From: Trichopria drosophilae
Taxonomy: Eukaryota; Arthropoda; Insecta; Hymenoptera; Diapriidae
DNA length: 64,000 bases
Assembly: GCA_030407085.1 (NCBI GenBank)
Contig: CM059587.1
Coordinates: 93,863,001 to 93,927,000 of the forward strand
Direction of reading: 5' to 3'
Position numbers and translations under genes: made by a program. The notes below the pieces were generated by a model. It was not told where the DNA came from, searched no databases, and saw only the letters and a list, made by a program, of their open reading frames with translations. Below are positions 49,118 through 62,110 of the stretch, one piece after another; the first letter of the stretch is position 1, and each line of letters starts with the position of its first letter.

Positions 49118-49363
49118 TACACGAAAAAAAATGTTCTTGCAAATTTTACCATTTCAAATGGTGATTTCGGGACAGACTTGCACAATGAACAAAATTGCCA
49201 TGTTTTTTGGTAAAAGTTGCTACGTTTTATGTTAATTTTTACTGTCTGAATAGTAAAACGTCCAACAACTTATAATCAGAAAAAATGAAAATTTTTATCA
49301 TTCTGCAAAGCTGTCACAATAACAGTTTGAAATGATAAAATTTCCAAGAAAACTTGTCACCGT
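49118..49363. mobile_element. MITE, family B, copy 2
   Basis: The left end reads TACACGAAAAAAAATGTTCT, then AAATTTTACCATTTCAAATG. The reverse complement of the right end reads TACGGTGACAAGTTTTCTTG, then AAATTTTATCATTTCAAACT. TA at both edges is compatible with a TA target duplication. It pairs with the copy at 43199-43420. No coding capacity. Confidence 0.7.
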
Positions 49364-51700
49364 ATAGGCTGAAACAATTTGTAAACAATAAACGTTGTGC
49401 ATAAGTAAAGAGATTTATTGGCTAATGTAAACTGCTCCAAAACCCCCTCCTCCTTCACACGCACCTGAGAAGTTATTTAAAAATTTAAACCAGATAGGCC
49501 GTGAACAATATTTGCACGCATATCGTACTGGTACTTTTTTAATATTAGATTCTGTTAAATCTATTATTTTTTACTTTGTGCCCAAGAGGATTTTTTAAAC
49601 GATTCCATCAGTTTCTTTTCTAATGTCCGAAGCTGATTTGCATAATTCAGAAGTGTCTCAAAAATACTGGAAAAATTAAACATCGCGATAATCGTATAAA
49701 TGAATATTTTTTATAATTTTTTTTGTTATTTTTGTTAATTTCAATAATTAACAAACTTAATACATAGATTTCATATTTCTATATTAAAATTTAAAAATAA
49801 CCGTAGGTGCAAAAAATAGTAATAGTTTATCATAGTGAAGTCTATTATTGGCCGTATAAAGTATGTTTTATTGAGGGTGTCCATTGTCTAGTGAGGTGCG
49901 TATCAGCTGCAATCTATACAGGTGTAGGGGATTAAAAAAGCGCCATGCAAAGAGTCTTATCCCTGCCGTAAATTGCAGTTCATCATCACAAATAATACTG
50001 CTAATGATATTATTTTTTATCATTATATACTTCGAAGGAAGGTTGTCATATGGTTTGTTTATTAAGTACGTCAACATTATTGGTATGAATTCGATATTGT
50101 CATCGAAGTCGAGTTACTAAGAAATCAAAGGTTTTAAACTTTAATTTCCGTCAATATTTATGAAGTCATAATCTTCCAAAATCATTAAATATTAAAGTAT
50201 AATGGATGAATTTCAGTTAAAAAATATTTTTTAATACACCATTTACCAAACGTTATACAAGTGGGTGTGGTCAATGGAACTAGAGACTAAGATATTAAGA
50301 ATCGACTTTTTTTTTAAGTACCTGGATTAAGGGTAGGTGTCAATTGAAATTACATAAGATATTTTCCTGCCTTGAAAATCGATTAGACATGAATTTCTTT
50401 TTAAGATATTTTAATTTTCCCAAGACATGTTACTGCAAAGATACTAGAAATCGTAAGTCGCACTTAATCCATTTATTAACCCACATGTTTTCAGGTCTGG
50501 TGTCACAATTTAAAAAAAGAGAAAAATTAAATCTTTTATTGATTTTTGATAATTTTATATAAAAAATCGTGTTTTTGAAACGTGTTTTACATAGAAAAAG
50601 CTTGTTTTTGAATGGAAAATATGTGTTCATTACCTTGAAATTAATAAAAAAACGTATCATTAATATCTCTACTAATAAACTATGGAGGTAGATTTTTTTC
50701 AAAATTTTGTTTTATAAAATAGAAGACTTTAAAATGCAAAAAATATCACTCGAATTGGTGAGTTTCAAATTTAAATGGTTGCATTATAGAGAGCATACAT
50801 TCATTAAAATCTTAAAATTGCCGTACAATTTTTTGACATTCAGGCATTAATGGGTTAAGACACAGTTATAATTCATTTATGAAATGTTGTCAAACGTGAC
50901 TTTGTTTACTTCAGGGACTCGGTATAATTTCCACATGTAAAATAGTAGTTTTCAAGTGCCTTAAAGTTTTTTTGTGGATGTGAAGGTTGCTGGACGATCT
51001 GAGGGTGAGGCCAATATTCATTCACATTGAAAAAGTTTTTCCACATCAAACATTATTTTATGTAGAAAGACAAAAATGTGTAAAATGGTAGTTTGCACAC
51101 ACTATAACATAACGTATATTTTGTAGGGTAGGCTCTCATAAACATTTTATATACTATTTTGTTTGTTTCTTCACTAAAAATTTGAAAATTGCGTTATTGT
51201 TTGACCGTATCTTGCATATATTTATTTTTACGATCTTGTTAAAAGTAATTTTTTGATGATACACATAAATAATGATATTCATTGTGTGTGAACGTACACA
51301 ACAGAATGTATTTGACCAATGCAACCACCGTTGGGTATTTAAACAATAATTAGTAAAAAACTTTAGTTCATAATTACATTAATAAAAACGTCAGTGGTAC
51401 ATTCCGATGTTTACGCTGATTTATTAACACTTGGTAATTACATGGGTTTCATTGAAAAAGCATAACGTTCAAGGAGTGCATCATAGAAATTAATAAACAC
51501 GATCGAGCACTTCGAGAAATGTAAATAAAGGTTGTATACATTTGTACACTTTGTTAATAGTTTTATGCATGTAATAATAATAAATAAATAAAAAAATAAA
51601 AATCAATATCAAAATTCATCAAAGGTGCATCTGCAAACAAATTACAATATTTTTTTATTGGGAGATTCTGCAGAATGTTTATCGACTGCAAGACGAGTTT
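49364..51700. other. AT-rich noncoding spacer
   Basis: No gene recognised. The AACCCATTAACGCC-like motif is present in reverse near 50854-50867. Open frames at 49868-50120 and 50344-50702 occur on both strands of AT-rich DNA and look random. Confidence 0.4.
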
Positions 51701-51730
51701 TAGGTTAGGTTGAGCGCGTCAGTTTCCTTT

Positions 51731-51830
51731 CTAAATCACAGTTCTAAAGTAGTTGATTATAAAGTAGTAGGAGTTCTACTGATATCTGAATAAAGTGTTT
51801 CGGGTTCGAATTTCGGATTTCAGTTATCAA
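51731..51830 (+). mobile_element. Possible tRNA-derived SINE head
   Basis: A B-box-like GGGTTCGAATTTC starts at 51802. About 35-40 bases earlier, AGTAGTAGGAGTTCTACTGA resembles a degenerate A-box and D-arm. The last B-box positions depart from consensus (TT for CC). Not a functional tRNA by inspection. Confidence 0.3.
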
Positions 51831-51885
51831 TTTCGTCGACACATTCGAATACAACTATATATTCTTAAAATTAATATAACATATA

Positions 51886-52383
51886 CACTGAGAGAAATGA
51901 TTGTTTACAGTTAATGTAACAGCTTCATAGTAAAACTAACCGAATTTAAATTTTGATCTTAGGATAATGTACTTTATCCTCAAGTTACCGTAATCAGAGA
52001 TTCGGTTAAATTTATTAAATTAATAGTTAATATAAGAACATGTAGTATATTTAGGCGCTTACAGATTCACCGAAACAGAGATAAACAAACATACACACGC
52101 GCAGTCATTCGATTTTCTGCGAATTTTCTTCGACGCGTTGCTGATATGCGCAGTTCTAATGACAGAATTAAATGTAAGATTTATTCACAGTTCATGAACG
52201 CTCATTTAATGTTAAAATATACGAGTTAATATACAATAACATTGCTGACTTGAAGGGAAGCACTGGTATTTCCATGTCAAAGTTACCTATCGTTTTTAAC
52301 TTTATAGTTACTGTTATAACTTTACAGTTTAAGGGCCTGGAAATTAAGTTATATTAACTATTAGTAAATAATTTCTCTCAATG
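51886..52383. mobile_element. TIR element of about 500 bases with TA flanks
   Basis: The left end CACTGAGAGAAATGATTG, then TTTACAGTTAATGTAAC, matches the reverse complement of the right end, CATTGAGAGAAATTATT, then AGTTAATATAAC. TA lies at 51884-51885 and 52384-52385. There is no coding sequence, so it is a MITE or an internally deleted transposon. Confidence 0.7.
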
Positions 52384-52385
52384 TA

Positions 52386-54016
52386 TTCTATTATATGTAT
52401 AGTTACTTATAACTAATATATGTATAAGCCATAAAAAATAAATCCCAATTCTAAGTTCAGAAATTTGTGTTATGCTCTCTCGATGATAAATAAAAATATT
52501 AATTTGTTTCCGCCGGATTAATTTTAGATAAGATCCAGCTTCGTTCAAAATTTACGACAAAAAAATTAGAATAGTTCTTTGGTAACAATCATATGTTCGA
52601 GTAAAATTTCACTTATTCTTTTATTTGCCCGACTTATAATTAAGATAAGTAAAATTTGAAATTTAACGATGCAGTTAAAGTCATAAACCAATTATATTTT
52701 CTAAATCTTCTTCAATATACGTTACAATCGTCATTGTTTATTAATGGTATAATCGACCAACTGGACTCTTTCATGATATGACATAAATGACATACGGACG
52801 TAGAACGTCTTTAGTCACTTATGTGTGACTTACAGACAAAGCCAGCAGCAATAACATGCATGGAAAAGGACAAGAAGTATCTGAAAAATTAGCGTGAATA
52901 AAATATGTTCTTAAAAATTCAGCGAATTGAAAAATTTGAATCCAATTTTAGGAACACTTGAATGTTGATTCTTTTAACTCCTCATATCCCATGAAAAATA
53001 ATATTTTAATGTCTGCGGAACCGGTCTTCTATTTTTTTGGAAATTCAAAAAATAATCCTAAAAACATTTTATTACAGAAATTTCCGTTAATACATTGGAT
53101 TTCCTAATATTTGTCCATGTTCTTCTCGATGCACAGATGAGATTCTGTCAGTGGTAGTTGACACTGCAAGAAAAGAAAAATGTAAAAAACGGCACGATTC
53201 ATATTTTTTCATCACTGATGAATTTGGATCCTTCTCAATTATATGACATTATTAATTAACAGATGACTGAAGAATATAAAAGTAAACTGCAGTCTCGATT
53301 CAGGTTTAGAACCTAGAGAACCTACATGCTAGATGTAAATCGATATCGTATGAAGAGAATTTACATTTCCAGCATTACTTACACAAACGCCTAAAAAGAA
53401 AGTTCACAAACCTGTATTTTGTACGAAACTTTTCCACGTGTATTTTCTATTCATTGTTTTCTTCATGAGTAAACTCACACCTGGCATTAGCTTCTGCAGT
53501 TTATATATCTTAATAAAGTAATTTTGTGCTTTATAAAATCATTTCATGTCTACTTTTTCTTCTACACTCGACCTACTTCAACTTCACTTTTTCACTTTTG
53601 TTCGGTAACTACGTATCGCCGTTTCCTTTAGTCTTTCATGATTATACGTTCACGTCAGTCTGCTCTTCGATACTTGCTCTGTTTGTAATTTACTTTTGAC
53701 CCTTTTCTTCCTTTTCTTACACCGATGACGTAATATGTAGCATAGAGATGCGTTGGCTTTATTTCATTCGGATTTTTTATATTTCAGGTGCCTTTTAGTT
53801 CATTTTTTATTTACAAGTTGCAATGTACAAAGTTTTGTTTTATTGTTTATTTGTGTTAAGCAACAATAATATATTGTTATTTTATTTTGGCCTTAAGACG
53901 GTGGTGTTTTTCATTTATGTAAATATTTAGTATATATTAATTTTTAAATTCGATACAATAATATTTTTCCTTTTTTAAAAACTAAAATTTATTATAATAA
54001 CGTATTACAACTACTT
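52386..54016. other. Noncoding spacer
   Basis: AT-rich DNA with no recognisable gene, RNA or repeat boundary. No frame of note. Confidence 0.4.
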
Positions 54017-54145
54017 CCCAAACAGCACAAGACCGTCCCAGGACATCCTCAGGAGCCCCTGAGGAGCTCCCGAGAACCAAAAGCGGACATTTGAACGTCC
54101 TCAGGAGCTCCCCAGGACTTCCTGGAAAGGATTGTGCTGTTTGGG
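54017..54145. mobile_element. Short TIR element, 129 bases
   Basis: Perfect 14-base inverted ends CCCAAACAGCACAA (54017-54030) and TTGTGCTGTTTGGG (54132-54145) bound a GC-richer interior full of AGGACATCCTC, AGGAGCTCC and GGACGTCC-like phrases that fold on themselves. The GC-rich interior contrasts with AT-rich flanks. A target duplication is unclear. A decayed relative lies near 37.2 kb. Confidence 0.75.
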
Positions 54146-55139
54146 TTAGTATTATATTTTTACTTTTTAGTTATTTTCAGTAGTGTAATTTTCCAATATG
54201 CAAATTTCAACATTCGAGTAAGATATTTGTATTGCAGATATTTCGCAAATTACAAAAAAAACTGAAATGTATTGAGCATATCTTAAATACCTGAAAACTT
54301 TGTTTCAAAACACCTTGGCAATTTTTTGATAAAACCTTTAAAAAAACATATAATTATATTAATGATGCCATGATAAAATCCATTCATTTAATACCGACAA
54401 ATGGATGCAGCAAACATTTCTAAATGATACTAAAATTTTACATCAGATTATACATTTTTCATACTTTTTCTGGTAAAAAATATGTTTTTGTATTTAAAAA
54501 TATAAATTTAACCACGAAATGACATTCAAGGTCATGGCTCTTTTTAGATCTTTCGAATGACGTCTACAGAATTTCAAAATTCATGACTTAAAAAATGCTG
54601 CAGTGATTTGAAAAAACCTGCCAACTTAGGGTACTTTCCCCTACTCAATTGATCTCCAGCCTACATCATGTCCATGTCATCTGAAATGAAAAAAACGAAA
54701 AAAATATTTAGGAAACGCTGTTAAAGTTATTAGCGAAATAATGTATCTTATAGCTTGTCAACGTTGTAGATTATCTAGCGAAATCTTATGGTGCTTAAAC
54801 TAACTATTTTTACAACAAAGTGGTAAATAACCTAAAATTTTGTGTTCAATATATGTAAAGGTGACTATTTGAAACGATTTAAAGTGATAAACAGCTCCTT
54901 TCAGAAAAGGATTACATCGATCACCGATGTAACTTTGTATTCTATCTAAGCACAGTAATTAAGACATCTCGAAACATTTAAGACATCTTACCCTCTCAGT
55001 CAGAAGCAAACACCAATGACCTACCTAAAATTCTAATATGGCATAATTCTTTTAAAGAGTTATTGTTAATGACAGATTTCGTACTAAAAGAAGCATATTT
55101 TACAGAAGAAATTTATGCTAGGGTGAACTAATAGCTATT
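54146..55139. other. AT-rich noncoding spacer
   Basis: No gene or repeat boundary seen. One TCAAGGTCA nuclear-receptor-type half-site occurs at about 54527. Confidence 0.35.
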
Positions 55140-55169
55140 ATTATTTGACATTTGATATTTTTATAGCAA

Positions 55170-55690
55170 TTTTCGAAGTTGGTGATTACGAATCAGTCAT
55201 CAGATTTTCACATTTCAGAGTGAAGGAATCAATATCTCCGACAAACATGTTAAAACTTTTAAATATTTATCATATTTGCTTTATGGTCGTTGATTACGCA
55301 TCTGGTGACAGATTTTCAAAAATCAAAATATCGGATCCAATATGACCAATCAATGTTTTTATAACAGATACAGCTCATGGATTAAGAAAAGACCAATTTT
55401 CTATGACGTTTGAACATTATAATATCTCGACTGGAATTCACGTAGATTCAAAGAATTTTGCCACCTGTAAAATACTCCAAAAGTAACAAAATCAAATTCT
55501 GTCAAGAGTACACTGGGCATTCCAACTTTAAATGATGCAATAACAACGTCCCTATGTAGAAAATATTAGACGAAAATAGAACAAAAATTTATTATTCTTC
55601 AGCATTTTGTGGGTGTAATTGGATCCGCCATTTTGAAAACCTGGTATCGTTCTCGTAATCGCCAACCTCAAAAAGCCGTTCATGTATACT
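55170..55690. repeat. Diverged, inverted members of the 39 kb repeat family
   Basis: GTTGGTGATTACGAATCAGT then CATCAGATTTTC (about 55180) and GTCGTTGATTACGCATCTGG then TGACAGATTTTC with ATCGGATCCAATATG (about 55285-55345) are forward relatives of the 120-base unit. At about 55618-55680 the reverse complement reads GAGGTTGGCGATTACGAG then TTCAAAATGGCGGATCCAAT, an inverted member. Frames here are repeat by-products. Confidence 0.6.
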
Positions 55691-55699
55691 AAATATCAA

Positions 55700-56810
55700 A
55701 TAAATACCATCGATAGAAAAAGTCTTGACTGAAAAGGTTAAGGAATCTTTTGACGAAAGCTTATGAGTACTCCGGACATCATAGAGGAAGTAAATAATAA
55801 AAAGAATAGTTACAGATATTAATTTACTACATGGCCACGACGAATATTGAGATATCCTAATGGTATCTTTCTCCAGCGTCTTCCTGTATTCATATCACTA
55901 CTTATTACAGTTCATTCGAATTGTTTTTTTTCGATAATTTCAGAATTATTTCCCACAACATCAAAATCTCATCATAAATCAAAAGCGACTCCTCATCAAA
56001 AGAAGGAGACAATGAAAATAGTGGAAACAATAGCTTGTCCCGAGAAATGACGAAAAGCGGTGTGTCGGATGTGAATAATGAATGAATAATTGGTTAATTC
56101 GAGATTAGCAGTTGTAGAAGATGTAACGTAAAAAAGGATGGGTTGAGAAGGAAGGAAGGTGCACCACGATAAATATCTCGAGAAAGAGGAACGACGTCGA
56201 TGGACCACCACGACGGTAACTGCAGTTACAACACCTCCGCCGATTGGACAAACTGGCGGGACCGGCGTGAACTATAGTGATACCGAGGTGAATCGAGCGC
56301 CGAGGTAAGGTGAGAGCGAGAGTGTAGGGGAATCCCGAGGTCTGTAATCAGGAGCCGAGCCGCTAGCACGGCAGGGGCTCGACCAGACCCCCCCTTTCCA
56401 CCCCAATCCCCCTTTACCCCCACTCCCCAACACCGGCACTCTTAAGATCTATAGATCGCTCCCTTTCTTGATCTCGTGCTTCTCTCTCGATCCGTGACAC
56501 TTTAAATCGGCTCCTCCATCGAATTTCAGCTGTCGAAGATGTCACCGTAATGACGGTCTTGTTGCGAGAAAAAGGTTAATGCGGGATTGATTGCGATTTT
56601 AATGCTACCGATTCACCTTGATCCACAAAATTTTCGAGAGAACAAATTACAATAATGTTAGTATTTATTATCATCAGTTAAATTATTCCAGTCGTGATCT
56701 TTTAATGTTGTTCTCTAATTTGAATAAGTAAATTAGTTTACTAATTAAAAGATATTCACTTCCTTATTACTTCTAATAATAATGGTACTGAAGAAATGAA
56801 TTTTTTGTAA
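55700..56810. other. Noncoding spacer with a GC-richer patch
   Basis: About 56.0-56.6 kb is more GC-rich and keeps short frames open on the minus strand (55996-56423). None has a recognisable domain. Confidence 0.4.
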
Positions 56811-56814
56811 CCGA

Positions 56815-58500
56815 ACCAATTTGGTTGCACGTAGTGTTGAACGCGGTTTGGTTCAAGCAATTAATGGCTGAGTCATTAGAACCAAACCTATTACATGGTG
56901 AGTATTTTACGAGTCATCAAAACCAAACGATTCGCTTCCAGAATTTCTGATCGGTTATCACAACAAATTCTTTCGCAATAACCAAAGTCGTTTGGTTTGG
57001 ACATTATGCATATGCAACAACGTTGATTTTTGGTTGCTCCATTCCGTACAAACTACTATTTGCGGAATAAAATGCATTTAATTTTCTATCTAAACCGATT
57101 CGGTTGTACTTTGGTTGTACGTCGTTGGTTCCTGAAATCAAAGAATGAGTCGTGAATCAAAACCGTACAATCGTAAGTACTGAACGAGTTTGGTTAGAAA
57201 ATCAATATCACAATCGTATCGGTTATAAGAACAAAACCGTTCATTTGTACTATACCAGAGCGCAGGAAAAATTGATACATTCGATTCGGTTGTTTTACAT
57301 GGAACGAAATGAATGTAATTTTTTAAGCAAACCGGTTTGGTTGTATGTCGTTTGATTGTAACCCACCCCTACAGTAATTACTAAGCCAATTTTTTGAATC
57401 AAAACCAAACAGTATCTTTATCCGTATTAGACAATTCGATTATGAGAAAAAAAACAGTGAATTTGCGATAACCAAATTCGTTCGGTTACGATATTATGAA
57501 CGTACACCAAAGTCGGTTGTCAGTAACAACATTCCATGCGGATTATTTACATTTATACATTTATTCTATTATAAGTATTAAACAAGTTTGGTTGTCGAAA
57601 CCAAACCGTTTGTTTATCAAAAGAACAAATGAGTTCATTTGTAGTAACCAGACTCGTTCGAATGGGATATTATGCCTATATACACCAACATTGTTTACAG
57701 GTAGTACCACTCTGTACGAATTATTTATATTTCCACTATTACCAGCGAATTGGTTTGGTTGTATTAAGTTTAAATGTCCCTAGTTTAGTTGTATAGATTG
57801 GCTCACGTAATAAAAGAAGAAAGTTTCGTTTTGGTTTAGGTTCGGTTTCGTTGAATCTCGTCTGATTGTACCAAACACATATACTAATTTTCGTGAAAAC
57901 CATACGGGTTGGTTATCAAAATAACATAATTTGGTTATCAGACCTAAACAATTATTTTACAATAACCAAACCATGTTACCGTTCGGATTATTTATATTTT
58001 CAATGTTTATTCGGTACAGGCATGAAGGAAAAATTTATACACTCCATTAGGTACAGTTGGTTGTACCTAGAGCGGTTTACGCATTCAATAAATAAGTTAT
58101 CAATTCCAAACGAAACCCGAACGGTTCGGTTATCAAATTTCGATAATTCGAATTTCAGAACAAAACAGTTGGTTTGCTATAACCAAACTCGTTCGGTTTG
58201 GCATTGTGCACATACACTGACGGAGTTTACTGATAACATCATTCGGTATGAATTATTAACCATTCGAATGTACAATGGATAATGAAGCGTATGGAAAATT
58301 AAATCCAGGTAATTATCACAATTCTGCTCAAAATAAATACATACTTAAAACTGAAATGATCTGTTATTATTGTCGTCCATTATCGTAGCGTGTATAGATC
58401 AGTTTGTCGACAATTTCAGTTTAAAATTTTATAACCAAACTCTTTTAAGTACTACAACCAGTTCGGTTCCATGAACACCAACCGATCGTTGTACAATTTC
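56815..58500. repeat. Degenerate AACCAAA/TTTGGTT-rich repeat array
   Basis: Phrases like ATAACCAAACTCGTTCGG, then a (G/A)(G/C)ATTATGC-like step and CATACACCAACG, recur near 56.97, 57.47, 57.64, 57.95 and 58.18 kb with irregular spacing of roughly 170-500 bases. GGTTTGGTTGT-type phrases lie between them. It is a diverged tandem or nested array. The frames at 57152-57355, 57496-57783 and 57866-58282 share similar peptides (for example NQTRS) only because of the repetition. Confidence 0.65.
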
Positions 58501-59440
58501 GGCCTAGGAGCAACCTGTTTTCATTTGTAAACAAAATTTGATAAATTCTAAAAAAGTATAATTAGCGTAGCCACAAAGATTTAAAAATATTTTCTGTCAA
58601 AATTGTTTATGATATATCGCAACGCAATAATACGCCATGACGATAAAAATGTCGGAAATAATCAAACTTTATTGATATCAAAACTAAATTTGTATTTGCA
58701 TAATCGCTTTAATAGACTCGTAAATCAGACAATTGTTCTCCATGATATACGGCACAAAGGTGTTACGTAAGTAATTTAATTCACAGGCGCAAGATTTTTT
58801 AAAGAAGTTTTTTACTTTGACGATGCACTCGAAATTTATTAATGCGCTGCAATATGTTACCCTTCTTACCGATTATTATGTAAATGGTTGAACGTTGCAA
58901 GATATAATAATCAATTTAACGCGAGATTTTTTTAGGCACAAAATTGATTTTTAATTCTGGGTTGTTGACTGTTGAATTTTTTACTCGTGCAGAAAGAGGC
59001 TTGGCATTGAAAAATTGTGTATGTACTCTCAAAAGTTTGTCGCAATTCATAATATAATATATATTCACTTTTTCTTATGGTTTTCAGGCAGTTTTTAAAT
59101 TTTACATTAAAAATTCATTATTTATTTTCTGCGTGTTCTTTAATTAAATGTTATGAGTTTTAACTTTTTTACTACCACAAATTGATTTTTGGACTGAAAA
59201 TTTATAACGTTTTTAACCTACAAATAACATTTTCATTCCAATTTTATATCTGTTTATCGTTTAATGAATATATTTTTGTTAATTTTCCTTTCCCGATTCT
59301 AATATTTTAGTTTTTTTTTTATATATTGTATTTGATAATTAGTTTGATAATGTTTTTATAACAATTTCGAATAAGACTGTTGACATAAGAATTTTTCGGT
59401 TGGAAGATTGAAAAAAGGTATCAGTAATTATTATTGATCT
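58501..59440. other. AT-rich noncoding spacer
   Basis: No gene, RNA or repeat boundary recognised. Confidence 0.4.
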
Positions 59441-59559
59441 GAAATATCTATTTCCTTGGTTATTTAGGTGTATTTTATGGAAAATGGTAACAAAGAAGAA
59501 GTTTGGAAATGTCCACACATATACTAAATCCTATGTGCCATAAACGGATAATGAGATGA

Positions 59560-60640
59560 AGAAGGAGAGGATCAATTTAATTTTGGGAAGAAAACTAATT
59601 GGCCCAAGAGCAATGCTGTTGAAATTTGTAATGTTCAAAAGAACTGGACCATATATTGTAACTAGAATAGTTATAGTGAAGATAAAGGAAGAACAACAAC
59701 TATCAGTTCTGTGTTGACATGTTTGAAACTGCAAACAGCAAAATCCCTTATTATGCGTCTAAAACAAAATTTAAGATAATTCAGGTAGAATTAACATTTC
59801 CAAAAACAGAGAAAACATTGCTTCTGAGTCATGTGCAACCTCGACAATTAACTTAATGTACCCTACCTCGCGCAAAATAATGCCAGAACCATGAAGTTAT
59901 GGACAACAATGACATCATTGATGAATGTTTTATTGTGGGCGCAAGAATCAGAGACAATCATAAAATAATCTAATCAGACTCCCGGTCAGAATTACTCAGT
60001 CAATCGAAGATATGTAAAAATAGAACCAAAGTTAACCTCAGAAAAGTAAAGCATGAAGTTAAGTCTGAAAAATTCGACGAAGACGCAGGTGTAAATGAGG
60101 TTCTTAGCAGCTGATGAAGTCGTATGGTACATATAAATGAAGCGACCTCCGCCAAATTCATAATAACAGCAAAACTAAAAGGACATGAAAATGAAGATAG
60201 TAGCGTCGCAAAAAGGTAAAAAGAAGCGAATTAAATTTTGATCACTCGTATTGCCAGCAATTTTAGGAGGAGAATTCTTTCGCGTACTTTCTCGTCAGGT
60301 ATCGAATTTCGCGGAGATCACATTACGTAGTCTTAAGAACTTCATCTCGATAGTCGGACGATCGGATGAAGAGACAGAGGCGGCGAAGCTTTCGGCTATA
60401 TAGGGAAATCTTTCGGTCAGCAGCGAGATCAGATCGTAGCGTTGGGACTGGGCGTTATTCGAAGGCGCTACTTAATTATCTTGAGGCCTCTAATCTGCAC
60501 CTGAGCCGACACACACGCCACATCGGGATACGTTACGAGACGGCTAACAGCTCGAGTCCAATTCGTGCTGCACCCGATGCAAAATATCTGCGACACACTT
60601 CCGCTCCTACTTTTTTTGCCAACTAACCTATCTTTTTTAT
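59560..60640 (+). mobile_element. Possible decayed 3' end of an LTR retrotransposon
   Basis: A broken plus-strand frame near 59.58-59.70 kb reads like GPRAMLLKFVMFKRTGPYIV, reminiscent of the C-terminal part of retroelement integrases, where a K-x-x-GPY motif is common. Downstream, TTTTAGGAGGAGAATT (about 60260) resembles a polypurine tract. It is followed by GC-richer DNA with a TATATAGGG (about 60397) that could be an LTR promoter. No second LTR, protease or polymerase was found. The call is tentative. Confidence 0.22.
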
Positions 60641-60829
60641 CGCGTTTTTGGGACTTTGCATACGAATTTTGAAAATGTTCATCCTGTATTATGTAGAAAT
60701 TTTTCTTCCGTACTTCAACAATACACTTTACCGAAGTTTCCACGTGTCAATTCTTCTATTCTGGATGACACCAGTACTTTTTAAGAGAAGAACGGTCCGA
60801 GTCCATGACGAATAGTTCATAATATGAAT

Positions 60830-62110
60830 GCCATCAAGAAGCTATCACAAACGATGAAGATATCTGAATACATCATAAAAAGTTACCGACTGTATTGTCT
60901 TTATTTTCGTCTACGTTATTTTGTTTTATCAGCACTTCATCGTTTGGATAAACCGTTTTCTGTAATACTTCACGCTGTGAAAGATTGATCGTCTATATCT
61001 TAGGGAGTAAACATCCCCATCCAAACATGTTGTCAAATGAGCACTTCAACAATAGACATCTTCTGAAATGCTTCATTTTCATCTTCGAAATACTTCATTA
61101 TTTGGACAAGTGATCGTCTAGAGTATCTCGTCATCAGTAAACTTCATCATTTAGACACGACAACAACTGAGTATCTCAAGATATAGACACGTCTTCGACT
61201 GGAATACTTCATTATCTGCATACTTCATCTGCTGAATATTTCTCCATCTGAGCAGTTGATCATCTGTAGTATTTTTTCGCCAGTACACATCATCTTCTCG
61301 GTATATCGCCAAGTAGTCGCTTCAAAATCTGCATTTTTTACTTTTTGGAATGCTTCATAATGTGAAGAGTAGATCCTTTTGAGTTCTTCGTTGTCATCCA
61401 AACATATTATTTCACACGTCAACGTTGAAATACATCATCTTCTAAAAAACGGGCATACATAATTATTTGCATACTTCATATATTGAAATATTTCTTCATA
61501 TGAGCAGTTGATACCTAGTATTTCATCACCAGTACACTTCGCCATCTTCTAGGCATATCGTAATCAGTTCAACGGATGCACACTTTATATTCTGGAATAC
61601 TACATAATGTGAAGAGTTGTTCCTCGAGAGTACTTCGTCAATAGTATACTTCATTTTATCATTTAAGCACATCGTTGTGCCAATTAGCTTCTGCACACTG
61701 TATCTTTCAGAATATTTCTTCATTTCAGCAGTTGACAATCTGGAATATTTCATCGTTTGTTCACTTGACCAACTATACAGGTCATCAACAAAGTACGTCA
61801 ACATCTAATTATATCATCTTCTCAAATACTTCATCATTTGTAGCGTCTTTCGTCATCAGTATACTTCAGTATGTACACATGTCGACATCTTAGCATTTCA
61901 AGATCTGGAAACTTTCTGGGGATAGTTTCATTTTCATAACAGTTCTTCTCCAGTATACTTTATCAGCAGCAAACTTCATCAACTACATATATCGGCAGCG
62001 GCAACATCTGAACCCTTCATCTTCTCGAATACTTCATCAACAAAACATGTTGCTATCTAATTACTTCAACGTCTAGATATATCAACATCTTTTAAAGGAC
62101 ACAACTCTTT
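60830..62110. repeat. Degenerate TACTTCATCATCTG minisatellite with a longer-period repeat
   Basis: ACTTCAT(C/T)ATCTG-like words recur throughout with changing spacers. A longer unit is visible: AATATTTCTCCATCTGAGCA (about 61235) returns at about 61486 and again at about 61711, giving steps of about 252 and 223 bases, each followed by a CATAATGTGAAGAGT-type phrase in the first two. Minus-strand frames at 61225-61422 and 61526-61804 translate into similar peptides (SSHYxxFQ) because they sit on these copies. Confidence 0.7.

Noticed and set aside
57866..58282. 138-codon frame
   Set aside because: It sits inside the AACCAAA/TTTGGTT repeat array, and its peptide recurs in neighbouring repeat copies.
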